A DNA stretch of 8,183 nt. Source: Desulfobulbaceae bacterium (GTDB lineage Bacteria > Desulfobacterota > Desulfobulbia > Desulfobulbales > SURF-16). This document shows positions 1 through 6,868 of the stretch, piece by piece; position 1 is the first letter of the stretch; every line of letters starts with the position of its first letter. The notes under the pieces were generated by a model that was not told the DNA's origin, ran no database searches, and saw only the letters and a program-made list of their open reading frames with translations. The position numbers and the translations under genes were made by a program. The DNA lies in assembly GCA_023230525.1 (NCBI GenBank), contig JALNXE010000145.1, positions 1 to 8,183 on the forward strand, given 5' to 3'.

Positions 1-164
1 GATGGTGAAATCCCAAAAAAAATGGGATGAATCTTTACATTTAACTTGACCCCAAAGACAGTTGCTCAAGGGGGTACTGAAAAGAGTGCTGTTCCGCGCA
101 TTTCTCTGGCCATGTTATTTTTTACCACGGCTTATCGTTATCGTCGTGCTCGAAAAGATCCTGG

Positions 165-191
165 ATTCCCGCTCAACAGCATGGCGGGAAT
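165..191. repeat. REP-like intergenic palindrome
   Basis: Arms ATTCCCGC (165-172) and GCGGGAAT (184-191) are perfect 8-bp inverted repeats around an 11-base loop. The wording 'GGATTCCCGC ... GCGGGAATGACA' matches the widespread bacterial intergenic palindromes that read GTCATTCCCGC on one strand. It sits about 100 bases before cheA. Only one copy is in the window, so its dispersal in the genome is inferred. Confidence 0.6.
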
Positions 192-200
192 GACAGCGCT

Positions 201-230
201 TTGGGACTTGACAACCGCTATATTTAAAAT
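201..230 (+). promoter_or_regulatory. Weak sigma-70-like promoter candidate for the che operon
   Basis: TTGGGA (201-206) and TAAAAT (225-230) are separated by 18 bases and lie about 65 bases upstream of the cheA start. A perfect TTGACA at 208-213 has no -10 box at normal distance. No sigma-54 (GG/GC) box was seen. This is the best candidate, but not strong. Confidence 0.25.
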
Positions 231-294
231 TGCCGAGTCCCAAACTGTTGCTGCCGATAAACCTTAACCTGTCAGCCAGCCGAATTGAAAGAAC

Positions 295-2679
295 ATGGAT
301 GAACAAGAACTGCTCAGAAGACTCAGGGAAGCATTCAAGATGGAATCGGCGGAAAGGCTTGCTTCCCTCTCCACCCGTCTCATGGAATTGGAAAAAACCG
401 ACAATGCGCAACAGTGCCAGGAAATCCTTGAAGTGGTGTACCGGGAGGCGCACAGCCTGAAAGGAGCGGCGCGTGCCGTCAATCTCTCTGAAATTGAGAC
501 GATCAGCCAGTCCATGGAAGGCGTCTTCGGCGCCATGAAACGGGGCGAAATCACTCCCTCCTCCACTGTTTTTGACACCATGCATGAGGTGGTGAGCTTT
601 ATTGAAAACATCATGGCGACCGAGCAGAAAAGCGCCGACAAGGATGAGGTGTCTGCCATTCTGCAGCAGTTAGAGAACCTGCAGTCAGGGCAAGCCGCAG
701 CAGGTCAGACAAAGCCGCCCCGTGCGGCTGAACCTCCGGCAGCCAAAGTTGCCGCACAGCAGATCATGGATACCATGAACGCAGTGCTGAAAGAGCAGAG
801 CGGCAAGCAGGCGCCGGGCGAAGCCCATGCCGGCGCCAAGCCAGCCGCTCCGGCAAAAGAAACTCCCGGCAAACCGCCGCAGAAACTGAAACCAACGGTG
901 GAAAATCCCAATTTAGGCAGCAATGTGAGGATTTCCACCGAGAGACTTGACCGGCTGCTCCTCAAGGCAGAAGAAATGATTGCCGTAAAACTGAGCGTAT
1001 CCCAGGAAGTAAATGAACTGAAAAAGCTCTGTCACCGCTTTGAAAACTGGCATAAAAAATGGCTGAGGAAGGATTCCCTGCTCCGGAGGTACCGTAAAGA
1101 GCTGGCCATAGAGAAAGAACAGGGGGATACCAGGAGCGCTGAAATTCAAAAATTTCTCGATTGGAATCGGGATTTCATCAATTCCATTCACAAGGACATC
1201 CGCGTTCTGGCTAAATCCGCCGAACTGAACCAGCGATTTCTCGACCGGAAGATCACTTATTTTCTGGAGGACATGAAAAGTGTCATCATGCTGCCCAGCA
1301 CCACCCTTTTTGCCCCTTTCCCCCGGATGGTGAGAGAACTCGGCAGGAGTCAGGGCAAGGAAATCGATCTGGAGCTGAAAGGCGCTGAGATCGAAATCGA
1401 CCGCCGGATTCTGGAGGAACTGAAAGATCCGCTGGTGCATCTGCTACGCAACTGTGTGGACCACGGCGTGGAAAAACCCGAGGAACGCCGGATGCTGAAT
1501 AAACCGGAACGGGGCCGTATTTTCCTGCATATCGATCAGATCGAAGGGGGCAAAGTTGAGATAACCCTCGGAGATGATGGCCACGGCATTGATCCGGACA
1601 TGGTGCGTAATTCAGCAGTAAAAAGGGGGCTTATCTCTGCTGAGGATGCGGCCAGACTGACGGAAAAAGAGGCCCAGGGCCTTATTTTCCACTCAGGCAT
1701 GTCAACCGCCTCAAGCCTCTCCCAGCTTTCAGGTCGAGGGCTCGGCATGGCCATCTTTCTGGAAAGGGTGGAAAAATTGGGCGGGCAGCTCGATTTTGCC
1801 AGCATTCCCGGCAAAGGCTCCTCGTTCACCGTATGTCTTCCCCTGTCACTGGCGACTTTCAGGGGTACCCTGGTGCAGGTTGCCGGGCAACCCTTTCTCG
1901 CCCCCAGTTCTCATCTTGTGGCTGTGCTGCATGTCAACGCTGCCTCCATCCGGACCGTTGAGAACAAGACGACTATCACCTACGACGGAGAACCCCTTTC
2001 ACTGGTGGGGCTGGCCGACACCCTGCAGTTGAAAAAACCGGGCATACGCAAGGAATCAAATAAAATCCAGGTGATGGTGCTTGGCACCTCAAACAGACGA
2101 ATCGGTTTTGAGGTTGATGAGGTGCTGGCTGAGCAGGAAGTGCTGTTCAAGGAACTGGGCAAACAGCTTCTCAGAGTAAAAAATATCGCCGGCGCCACCA
2201 TTCTCGGTACGGGCCAGGTGGTACCCATTCTCAATGTCCACGATCTGCTCAAATCCGCGGTGGGCACCGTTGGGGAGAGATTTGCCAGTGGCCGGGCAAA
2301 GCAAGAGGAACAAAAACCGAAGTCAATCCTGGTGGTGGAAGATTCCATCACCTCCCGCACCCTATTGAAAAGCATTCTGGAGGCAGCAGGCTATGTGGTT
2401 ACAACCGCGGTTGATGGGGTCGACGGCTACACGAAACTCAAAATTAACCCCATTGATTTGGTATTATCCGATGTGGAAATGCCACGCATGAGCGGTTTTG
2501 AACTGACGCAAAAGATCAGAGCCGATGAAGCCCTGGCCAATATCCCTTTGATTCTCTGCACCAGCCTCGCCACCGATCAGGATCGGGAACGGGGGATCCA
2601 GGTAGGGGCAAATGCCTATATCGTCAAAAGCAACTTTGACCAGAGCAATCTCCTCCAGGTGATAGAGAAACTGATATGA
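295..2679 (+). CDS. cheA: Hybrid chemotaxis histidine kinase CheA with C-terminal receiver
   Basis: This 794-residue protein is the histidine kinase of a chemosensory array. The N-terminal Hpt domain (about 1-110) carries the phosphorylatable His53 in AHSLKGAAR. An Ala/Pro-rich linker (about 130-200) replaces any recognisable P2 domain. The dimerisation region starts at about 213 and is long. The ATPase has an N-box (HLLRN, Asn386, then DHG 389-391), G1 (GDDGHGID, 426-433), F-box (IFHSGMSTA, 464-472) and G2 (GRGLGM, 480-485). A CheW-like domain (about 520-660) couples it to receptors. The receiver (about 672-794) has acidic pair Glu682/Asp683, phosphoacceptor Asp726 and Lys778. An in-frame stop at 286-288 makes ATG 295 the first possible start, although its ribosome-binding site is poor (GAAAGAA). 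The stop overlaps cheB. The attached receiver may act as a phosphate sink or intramolecular switch; that is inference from other hybrid CheAs. Confidence 0.95.
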   Translation: MDEQELLRRLREAFKMESAERLASLSTRLMELEKTDNAQQCQEILEVVYREAHSLKGAARAVNLSEIETISQSMEGVFGAMKRGEITPSSTVFDTMHEVVSFIENIMATEQKSADKDEVSAILQQLENLQSGQAAAGQTKPPRAAEPPAAKVAAQQIMDTMNAVLKEQSGKQAPGEAHAGAKPAAPAKETPGKPPQKLKPTVENPNLGSNVRISTERLDRLLLKAEEMIAVKLSVSQEVNELKKLCHRFENWHKKWLRKDSLLRRYRKELAIEKEQGDTRSAEIQKFLDWNRDFINSIHKDIRVLAKSAELNQRFLDRKITYFLEDMKSVIMLPSTTLFAPFPRMVRELGRSQGKEIDLELKGAEIEIDRRILEELKDPLVHLLRNCVDHGVEKPEERRMLNKPERGRIFLHIDQIEGGKVEITLGDDGHGIDPDMVRNSAVKRGLISAEDAARLTEKEAQGLIFHSGMSTASSLSQLSGRGLGMAIFLERVEKLGGQLDFASIPGKGSSFTVCLPLSLATFRGTLVQVAGQPFLAPSSHLVAVLHVNAASIRTVENKTTITYDGEPLSLVGLADTLQLKKPGIRKESNKIQVMVLGTSNRRIGFEVDEVLAEQEVLFKELGKQLLRVKNIAGATILGTGQVVPILNVHDLLKSAVGTVGERFASGRAKQEEQKPKSILVVEDSITSRTLLKSILEAAGYVVTTAVDGVDGYTKLKINPIDLVLSDVEMPRMSGFELTQKIRADEALANIPLILCTSLATDQDRERGIQVGANAYIVKSNFDQSNLLQVIEKLI

Positions 2680-3725
2680 TCCGAGTCCTTCTGGTGGATG
2701 ACTCAGCCACAACTACTGCATTCATCGCCGCGCTTCTGGATGCGGATGATGAACTCAGTGTCGTAGGCAGGGCAACGGATGGAGGGCAGGCAATCCGGAT
2801 GATGACCCTGCTGCAGCCCGATGTCGTGGTGATGGATATCAATATGCCGAACATGAACGGCTACGAGGCCACCATGCGGATACTTGCAATCCACCCGGTA
2901 CCCATTATCATCTGCAGCAACATCTGGCAACCGGGAGAACTGGTCCGTACTTTTGAGGCAATTGAGGCGGGAGCGGTGACCGCCATCCCTAAACCGCCGG
3001 GTCCGGGGCATCCCGATTTTAAAAGGCTGGCCAACCACTTTGTGCAGACCGTCAAAGCCATGGCAGAGGTACGGGTGGTGTGCCGCAAGCCATGGCAGCA
3101 GATGAAAAAAATCTACCAGCAGGTTCCCTTTTCCCTGGGGGAGATGAAGGTTGCTCCCCAGCTGGTTGCCATGGGCGCCTCAACCGGTGGCCCCCCAGCC
3201 ATCAAGGCCATCCTGGAGAGACTCAATAAGAAATTTCCCTTACCCATTGTTATTGTTCAGCATATTGCCACAGGCTTTGTTGAAGGGATGGCTTCCTGGC
3301 TGGGGAAGAACATATCTTTACCCGTAAAGATCGCTGAACATGAAGAACGGCTGCAGGCCGGTCATGTTTATCTTGCCCCGGCGGCGGTGCAGATGGGGGT
3401 AGCCAAGGGAAAAATCATCATCGACAAAACAGCCTTTCCGGAAAACGGGCTGCGGCCGGCAGTTTCGTTTCTGTTCCGTTCGGTAACGGAAGAATACGGT
3501 ATGTATGGTATAGGGGTGCTGCTCACAGGTATGGGCAAGGACGGCGCTGCCGAACTGCAGGCATTACAAAAAAAAGGCGCCCTCACCATTGCCCAGGATG
3601 AGGCCAGCGCAGTGGTCAATGGCATGCCGGGGGAAGCGGTAAAACTGCAGGCAGCAAGCTATGTTCTGCCGCCGGTTGAAATAGCCAGGCTGCTCAACAA
3701 AGTGACACAACGTGCAACTCCATAA
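2676..3725 (+). CDS. cheB: CheB receptor glutamate methylesterase/deamidase
   Basis: This 349-residue response regulator removes methyl groups from chemoreceptor glutamates and so resets array sensitivity. The receiver (about 1-120) has Asp8/Asp9, phosphoacceptor Asp54 (VVMDINMP) and Lys106. A linker of about 40 residues leads to the C-terminal methylesterase (about 160-345) with all three catalytic residues: Ser169 in MGASTGGP, His196 in IVQHI and Asp289 in TGMGKDG. Length and layout are normal for CheB. The ATG overlaps the cheA stop as ATGA and no clear ribosome-binding site precedes it, so translational coupling is likely. The matching methyltransferase CheR is not in the window. The presence of CheB implies that the pathway senses through methylated receptors encoded elsewhere. 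Confidence 0.95.
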   Translation: MIRVLLVDDSATTTAFIAALLDADDELSVVGRATDGGQAIRMMTLLQPDVVVMDINMPNMNGYEATMRILAIHPVPIIICSNIWQPGELVRTFEAIEAGAVTAIPKPPGPGHPDFKRLANHFVQTVKAMAEVRVVCRKPWQQMKKIYQQVPFSLGEMKVAPQLVAMGASTGGPPAIKAILERLNKKFPLPIVIVQHIATGFVEGMASWLGKNISLPVKIAEHEERLQAGHVYLAPAAVQMGVAKGKIIIDKTAFPENGLRPAVSFLFRSVTEEYGMYGIGVLLTGMGKDGAAELQALQKKGALTIAQDEASAVVNGMPGEAVKLQAASYVLPPVEIARLLNKVTQRATP

Positions 3726-3726
3726 A

Positions 3727-3732
3727 TAAGGA
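3727..3732 (+). promoter_or_regulatory. Ribosome-binding site of the GGDEF/EAL gene
   Basis: TAAGGA lies 6 bases before ATG 3739 in the 13-base gap after cheB. It supports that start and shows independent initiation within the same operon. Confidence 0.7.
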
Positions 3733-3738
3733 TACAAT

Positions 3739-6012
3739 ATGCCACTTCCGCAAGATACCCTTATCTTAATCGTAGAAGACAGTCTCACCCAGGCGGTGCA
3801 GCTGCAGTTTCTTCTGGAAAAAAACGGCTTCAAGGTGACTTGCGCCCATAACGGCCGGCAAGGGCTGGAGAGTGCCCGCCAGGAAAAACCGTCCGTCATT
3901 ATCAGCGATATTGTCATGCCGGAGATGGATGGTTACGAGTTATGCAGCAATATCAAGGCGGATGAATCCTTAAAGGATGTGCCGGTGATCCTGCTCACCT
4001 CCCTGTCTAACCCCGAGGAGGTGATCAATGCCCTGGCCTGCAGCGCTGACAGCTTTGTCACCAAACCCTATGAAGAAAAATTTCTCCTTTCCCGCATCCG
4101 GCATATTCTGGTCAACCAGGAGATGCGCCGCAGCGCAACGAGTGAAAACGGCATCTGTATCTTTTTCGCCGGCAAGTCCCATTTCATTACATCCGACCTG
4201 ACCCAGATCGTCGATCTCCTGGTTTCCACCTATGAAAACGCAGTGGAGCGAAATGAAGAGCTGATGCGGATGCAGCTGCAGTTGAAAAAGGCCAATGAAA
4301 ATCTCCACGCCCTTTATCAGCAGAATGAACTCCTTCTGTATCATGCCGGTGAGGGAATTATCGGACTCGATGCAAAGGGCGTCATCAGTTATGCCAATCC
4401 TGCGGCGGAAAAAATTCTGGCCTCCATGGAAAAGGAACTGGTCGGCAGCCACATCAAACGATTCATGTGTCATGACGACAACCCCGCCTCGGCCTGGGAA
4501 GAGTCTCCGGTGTACAACGTGCTCAGAAACTGCGGCCAGCACAGAGACGAAGAGGCAATATTCCGCAGATTCAACAACGAAAAGTTCCCGGTTGAATATA
4601 CATGCGCCACGGTGCATGAAGGAAATTGCGCAGGGACCGGAGGCGTCATGCTTTTCCAGGATATCTCAAAACGAAAAGCCATGGAGAGAAAACTTCGTGA
4701 ACTCGCCCATTTCGACCCCTTGACCGGTCTGGCCAATCGCCGGGTGTATCAGGAATTTCTTGATATGGAACTTGATCGTTCCGTGCGGCATAACCTGCAG
4801 ATGGCCGTTCTGTTCATGGACCTGGACAATTTCAAACTGATCAATGACACCAAGGGACACGACGTGGGAGATCTTCTGCTGAAGAGCGTCGCTGATCGGG
4901 TCAGAAAATGCGTGCGCAAGGAAGATCTTGTCGCCAGGCTGGGCGGGGATGAGTTCGCCATTGTGCTTGTTGAAATCGAAAACCCGGAAAATGCGGCTCT
5001 CGTGGCCCAGAAGGTCCTGGAAAAGCTGGCTGTTCCCCATCAATTGGCCGGCCATGAAATAATCACCACCTTCAGCATCGGCATCTCCGTATATCCTATG
5101 AGCGGCAACACGGTAGAGGATATCTGCAAGGCGGCAGACATTGCCATGTATCACGCCAAGGAGGACGGCAAGAACAACTACAAGTTCTTCGAGCCCGAGA
5201 TGCAGCGGTTTGCCCTGGAGCGGATGCGGCTGGAAAAGGATCTGCGCAGCAGTCTGCAGAATGAGGAGCTGGCCGTTCATTACCAGCCCCAGATTGAGAT
5301 CAGCAGTGGCAGAATTGTCCGGCTGCAGGCCCTGGTGCGATGGCATCATCCCACCCAGGGACTGGTCAGCCCGGCTATTTTCATCCCCATCGCTGAAAAA
5401 TGCGGCATCATCGGCCCGCTCGGCGAATGGACTCTCCGCACGGCCTGTAACACCAACGCCAGGTGGCACCGAAAATTCGGCCCCGCCTTTAAGATGATTG
5501 TTGCGGTGAAGGTGTCCATGAAACAGCTGCGCAATAAAAACCTGTGGGAGGCCATTGACACCATCCTGGCAACCTCCGGGCTTGCGCCGGATCAACTTGA
5601 AATTGAACTGACGGAAAGCGCGGTGATGAATGATCCGGAAACGACCGTTGCCCTGCTCAATAAAATCCATCAACTGGGTGTGCGGGTTGCCATCGATGAT
5701 TTCGGCACCGGATACTCATCATTGAAATATCTGCAACGCCTGCCCATCGACACATTGGAAATCGATCTCTCCTTTGTGGCAAATATCGGGCGCAGCGTTC
5801 ACGATGAATCAATCATCAAGGCCATTATCTCCCTGGCGCACAATATGGACCTGCAGGTCACCGCCAAAGGTGTGGAGACCGAGGCGCAGTATCTTTTCCT
5901 GAAAGAGCATCAATGCGATCTCATGCAGGGCCATTATTTCATGAAGCCTTTGCCTGCTGAAGAGATAGCAGAAGTGATGATGAAACAAGTCGAGGCGGAT
6001 CATCGCCAATAA
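3739..6012 (+). CDS. Response regulator REC-PAS-GGDEF with degenerate EAL (c-di-GMP synthase)
   Basis: This 757-residue cytoplasmic protein is the probable output of the pathway. The receiver (about 1-125) has Glu13/Asp14, phosphoacceptor Asp57 and Lys109. A linker (about 139-171, with FFAGKSHFITSD) and a probable coiled coil (170-197) lead to a PAS domain (about 195-312). The diguanylate cyclase domain (about 324-480) has DPLTGLANRR, metal-site Asp361 and an intact GGDEF (402-406). An I-site RKED (393-396) has the usual spacing for product inhibition. The EAL domain (about 506-745) keeps Glu623, Asp653/Asp654 (DDFGTGYSS) and Gln730, but reads QAL instead of EAL (Gln530), Lys591 for the metal-site Asn, Glu674 for the conserved Lys of LKID, and Lys710 for the Glu of AEGVE. 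Phosphodiesterase activity is therefore unlikely. By analogy with WspR, phosphorylation by CheA probably activates c-di-GMP synthesis; this is inferred from operon position. Confidence 0.93.
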   Translation: MPLPQDTLILIVEDSLTQAVQLQFLLEKNGFKVTCAHNGRQGLESARQEKPSVIISDIVMPEMDGYELCSNIKADESLKDVPVILLTSLSNPEEVINALACSADSFVTKPYEEKFLLSRIRHILVNQEMRRSATSENGICIFFAGKSHFITSDLTQIVDLLVSTYENAVERNEELMRMQLQLKKANENLHALYQQNELLLYHAGEGIIGLDAKGVISYANPAAEKILASMEKELVGSHIKRFMCHDDNPASAWEESPVYNVLRNCGQHRDEEAIFRRFNNEKFPVEYTCATVHEGNCAGTGGVMLFQDISKRKAMERKLRELAHFDPLTGLANRRVYQEFLDMELDRSVRHNLQMAVLFMDLDNFKLINDTKGHDVGDLLLKSVADRVRKCVRKEDLVARLGGDEFAIVLVEIENPENAALVAQKVLEKLAVPHQLAGHEIITTFSIGISVYPMSGNTVEDICKAADIAMYHAKEDGKNNYKFFEPEMQRFALERMRLEKDLRSSLQNEELAVHYQPQIEISSGRIVRLQALVRWHHPTQGLVSPAIFIPIAEKCGIIGPLGEWTLRTACNTNARWHRKFGPAFKMIVAVKVSMKQLRNKNLWEAIDTILATSGLAPDQLEIELTESAVMNDPETTVALLNKIHQLGVRVAIDDFGTGYSSLKYLQRLPIDTLEIDLSFVANIGRSVHDESIIKAIISLAHNMDLQVTAKGVETEAQYLFLKEHQCDLMQGHYFMKPLPAEEIAEVMMKQVEADHRQ

Positions 6013-6494
6013 CCGGCCTTTTTAGTTTTTGTTTTTTCTCCGGCCAGCCCCGCTGCTAAAAAAATTCCAAAGCTTCCCATTGCCACAAAGCCCCTCTCGG
6101 TAATGCCGGCAAGTTCTGCCGAACCCCTCCCCCACTGCAATGATCAGTGAAATGATGCCGGCCTGCCGTAACCCATCTGCCTCCCCATTGTTTAACGAGA
6201 GCTATCCTTTCGGCAAATATTCAGCTCAATCAATTAGTTATCAAGACAAAAGCAAGATAATTATTTACAGATCCGCACACCTATCCCTGCTCGTCCTTGT
6301 TGCTTGCACTAGCTGTACCACAAAAATATAACTCATTGAGATAGTGAAAAAATTGAAAAAGAAAAATGTCCCGGATGTTAAAAAAAAGCAATTTTGCCGG
6401 CCTTTCCTGCCGTTCAAAAACAATAATATTCTGCTTTCTGCGACAATTTACCACACCGCAAATTTATCGCTAAGTAGTTATACTAGCCCGAGCA

Positions 6495-6561
6495 AAAATT
6501 GAGCATTCATTTTTTTACAAGATCTGTTATAATTTTTGCTATAAAATGAATGCTCAATTTT
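6495..6561. repeat. Perfect 19-bp inverted repeat around a -10 box
   Basis: AAAATTGAGCATTCATTTT (6495-6513) is exactly the reverse complement of 6543-6561, with 29 bases between. A chance perfect 19-bp match at this spacing is unlikely even in AT-rich DNA. The spacer contains TATAAT. The repeat could be paired operator sites for a dimeric repressor, a cruciform or RNA hairpin, or the ends of a tiny relic element. The TGAATG-like core recalls some TetR-family operators, but no regulator is in view. Confidence 0.75.
6506..6533 (+). promoter_or_regulatory. Putative promoter between the inverted repeat arms
   Basis: A perfect TATAAT (6528-6533) has only a poor -35 candidate (TTCATT, 6506-6511, 16-base spacer). 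The left repeat arm would cover the -35 region and the right arm the first transcribed bases, a layout typical of repressed promoters. AT-rich DNA yields such boxes by chance, so the call is tentative. Confidence 0.3.
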
Positions 6562-6640
6562 GTTGTTATTTTTTTAAAATAATAGAAATCTTGGTTAATT
6601 ACTGCTTTCAATTTTTATCAGAGCATGTAGTATATGGGAG

Positions 6641-6690
6641 AGATAGCTTCTTCATTCTGAATGAAAGAAGATAGAATCTATTTTTTTTTT
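6641..6690 (+). terminator. Possible intrinsic terminator, hairpin plus ten Ts
   Basis: CTTCTTCATT (6647-6656) pairs with AATGAAAGAAG (6660-6670) with one bulged base. The outer ATAG (6643-6646) can pair with CTAT (6678-6681), or a second small hairpin ATAG-AAT-CTAT can form. Ten Ts follow (6681-6690). The stem is AT-rich and therefore weak. No gene ends nearby on this strand; the closest is over 600 bases upstream. Confidence 0.4.
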
Positions 6691-6733
6691 GAGGCGATTT
6701 TTTTTATTAAAACAGACAACTCATAATTTCTTA

Positions 6734-6838
6734 AAATACCGTAGAATTCATAATTGAATAGTGAATCACATCAGGGTCCGCCCCTTATTTGTTGACGTGA
6801 TCCCGAAATTCACTTTTTTTATGTATTAAACGGTATTT
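6734..6838. repeat. Approximately 105-base imperfect palindrome before the cytochrome gene
   Basis: Nested arms pair in nearly one register: AAATACCGT (6734-6742) with ACGGTATTT (6830-6838); AAT and CATAA (6745-6753) with TTATG and ATT (6819-6827); GTGA (6761-6764) with TCAC (6810-6813); ATCACATCA (6765-6773) with TGACGTGAT (6793-6801), one mismatch. The tip contains GGGTCCGCCCC. Seven Ts (6814-6820) follow the inner stem. It ends 33 bases before the cytochrome start, so it may lie in its leader RNA, or it may be a REP/MITE-like element that landed there. Confidence 0.6.
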
Positions 6839-6860
6839 GAACAAACAGAAACACATGATG

Positions 6861-6868
6861 AGGGAGGG
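6861..6868 (+). promoter_or_regulatory. Strong ribosome-binding site of the cytochrome gene
   Basis: AGGGAGGG ends 3 bases before ATG 6872, with the GGAG core 5 bases away. It fixes the start that gives a good signal peptide. Confidence 0.8.

Larger units (their letters stand above)
1..294. other. Gene-free leader with repeat-like elements
   Basis: I see no credible gene here. Two short reading frames run off the left edge and stop at 43-45 and 47-49; either could be the tail of an upstream gene, but too little remains to identify. Positions 10-28 form a small hairpin (ATCCCA, seven A, TGGGAT). The segment 31-53 (ending TTAACTTGACCCC) resembles the repeat-like ends seen near REP-associated transposases in Desulfobacterota; that is recollection, not a search. 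A 73-codon frame at 46-267 starts with TTG, has no ribosome-binding site and no family resemblance, so I do not call it. No receptor, cheW or cheR gene is visible upstream of cheA. Confidence 0.6.

Noticed and set aside
208..213. Perfect -35 box TTGACA upstream of cheA
   Set aside because: No -10 box at 15-19 bases; the AT-rich hexamers are too close (11 bases or fewer).
46..267. 73-codon frame upstream of cheA
   Set aside because: TTG start, no ribosome-binding site, runs straight through the REP-like palindrome, and has no protein resemblance.
115..585. Minus-strand frame of 156 codons spanning the cheA start
   Set aside because: Overlaps the Hpt domain in antisense and shows no family features.
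3970..4617. 215-codon minus-strand frame under the receiver/PAS region
   Set aside because: Shadow of the real gene, with no motifs or ribosome-binding site.
4666..5673. 335-codon open frame on the minus strand within the GGDEF/EAL gene
   Set aside because: It is antisense to well-supported GGDEF and EAL motifs and its product has no recognisable domain; the length reflects the codon bias of the real gene.
6013..6040. Intrinsic terminator for the che operon
   Set aside because: T runs are present but the only nearby stem is 4 bp; CCGGCC occurs twice in direct, not inverted, orientation.
6140..6331. 63-codon frame ending with a lipobox-like VACTSC
   Set aside because: The hydrophobic, cysteine-bearing segment is at the C-terminus, not at a lipoprotein N-terminus, and there is no ribosome-binding site.
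6761..6769. CRP/FNR-like site GTGAATCAC
   Set aside because: The half-sites are separated by one base, not the six (TGTGA-N6-TCACA) or four (TTGAT-N4-ATCAA) these regulators need; the sequence is better explained as part of the larger palindrome.
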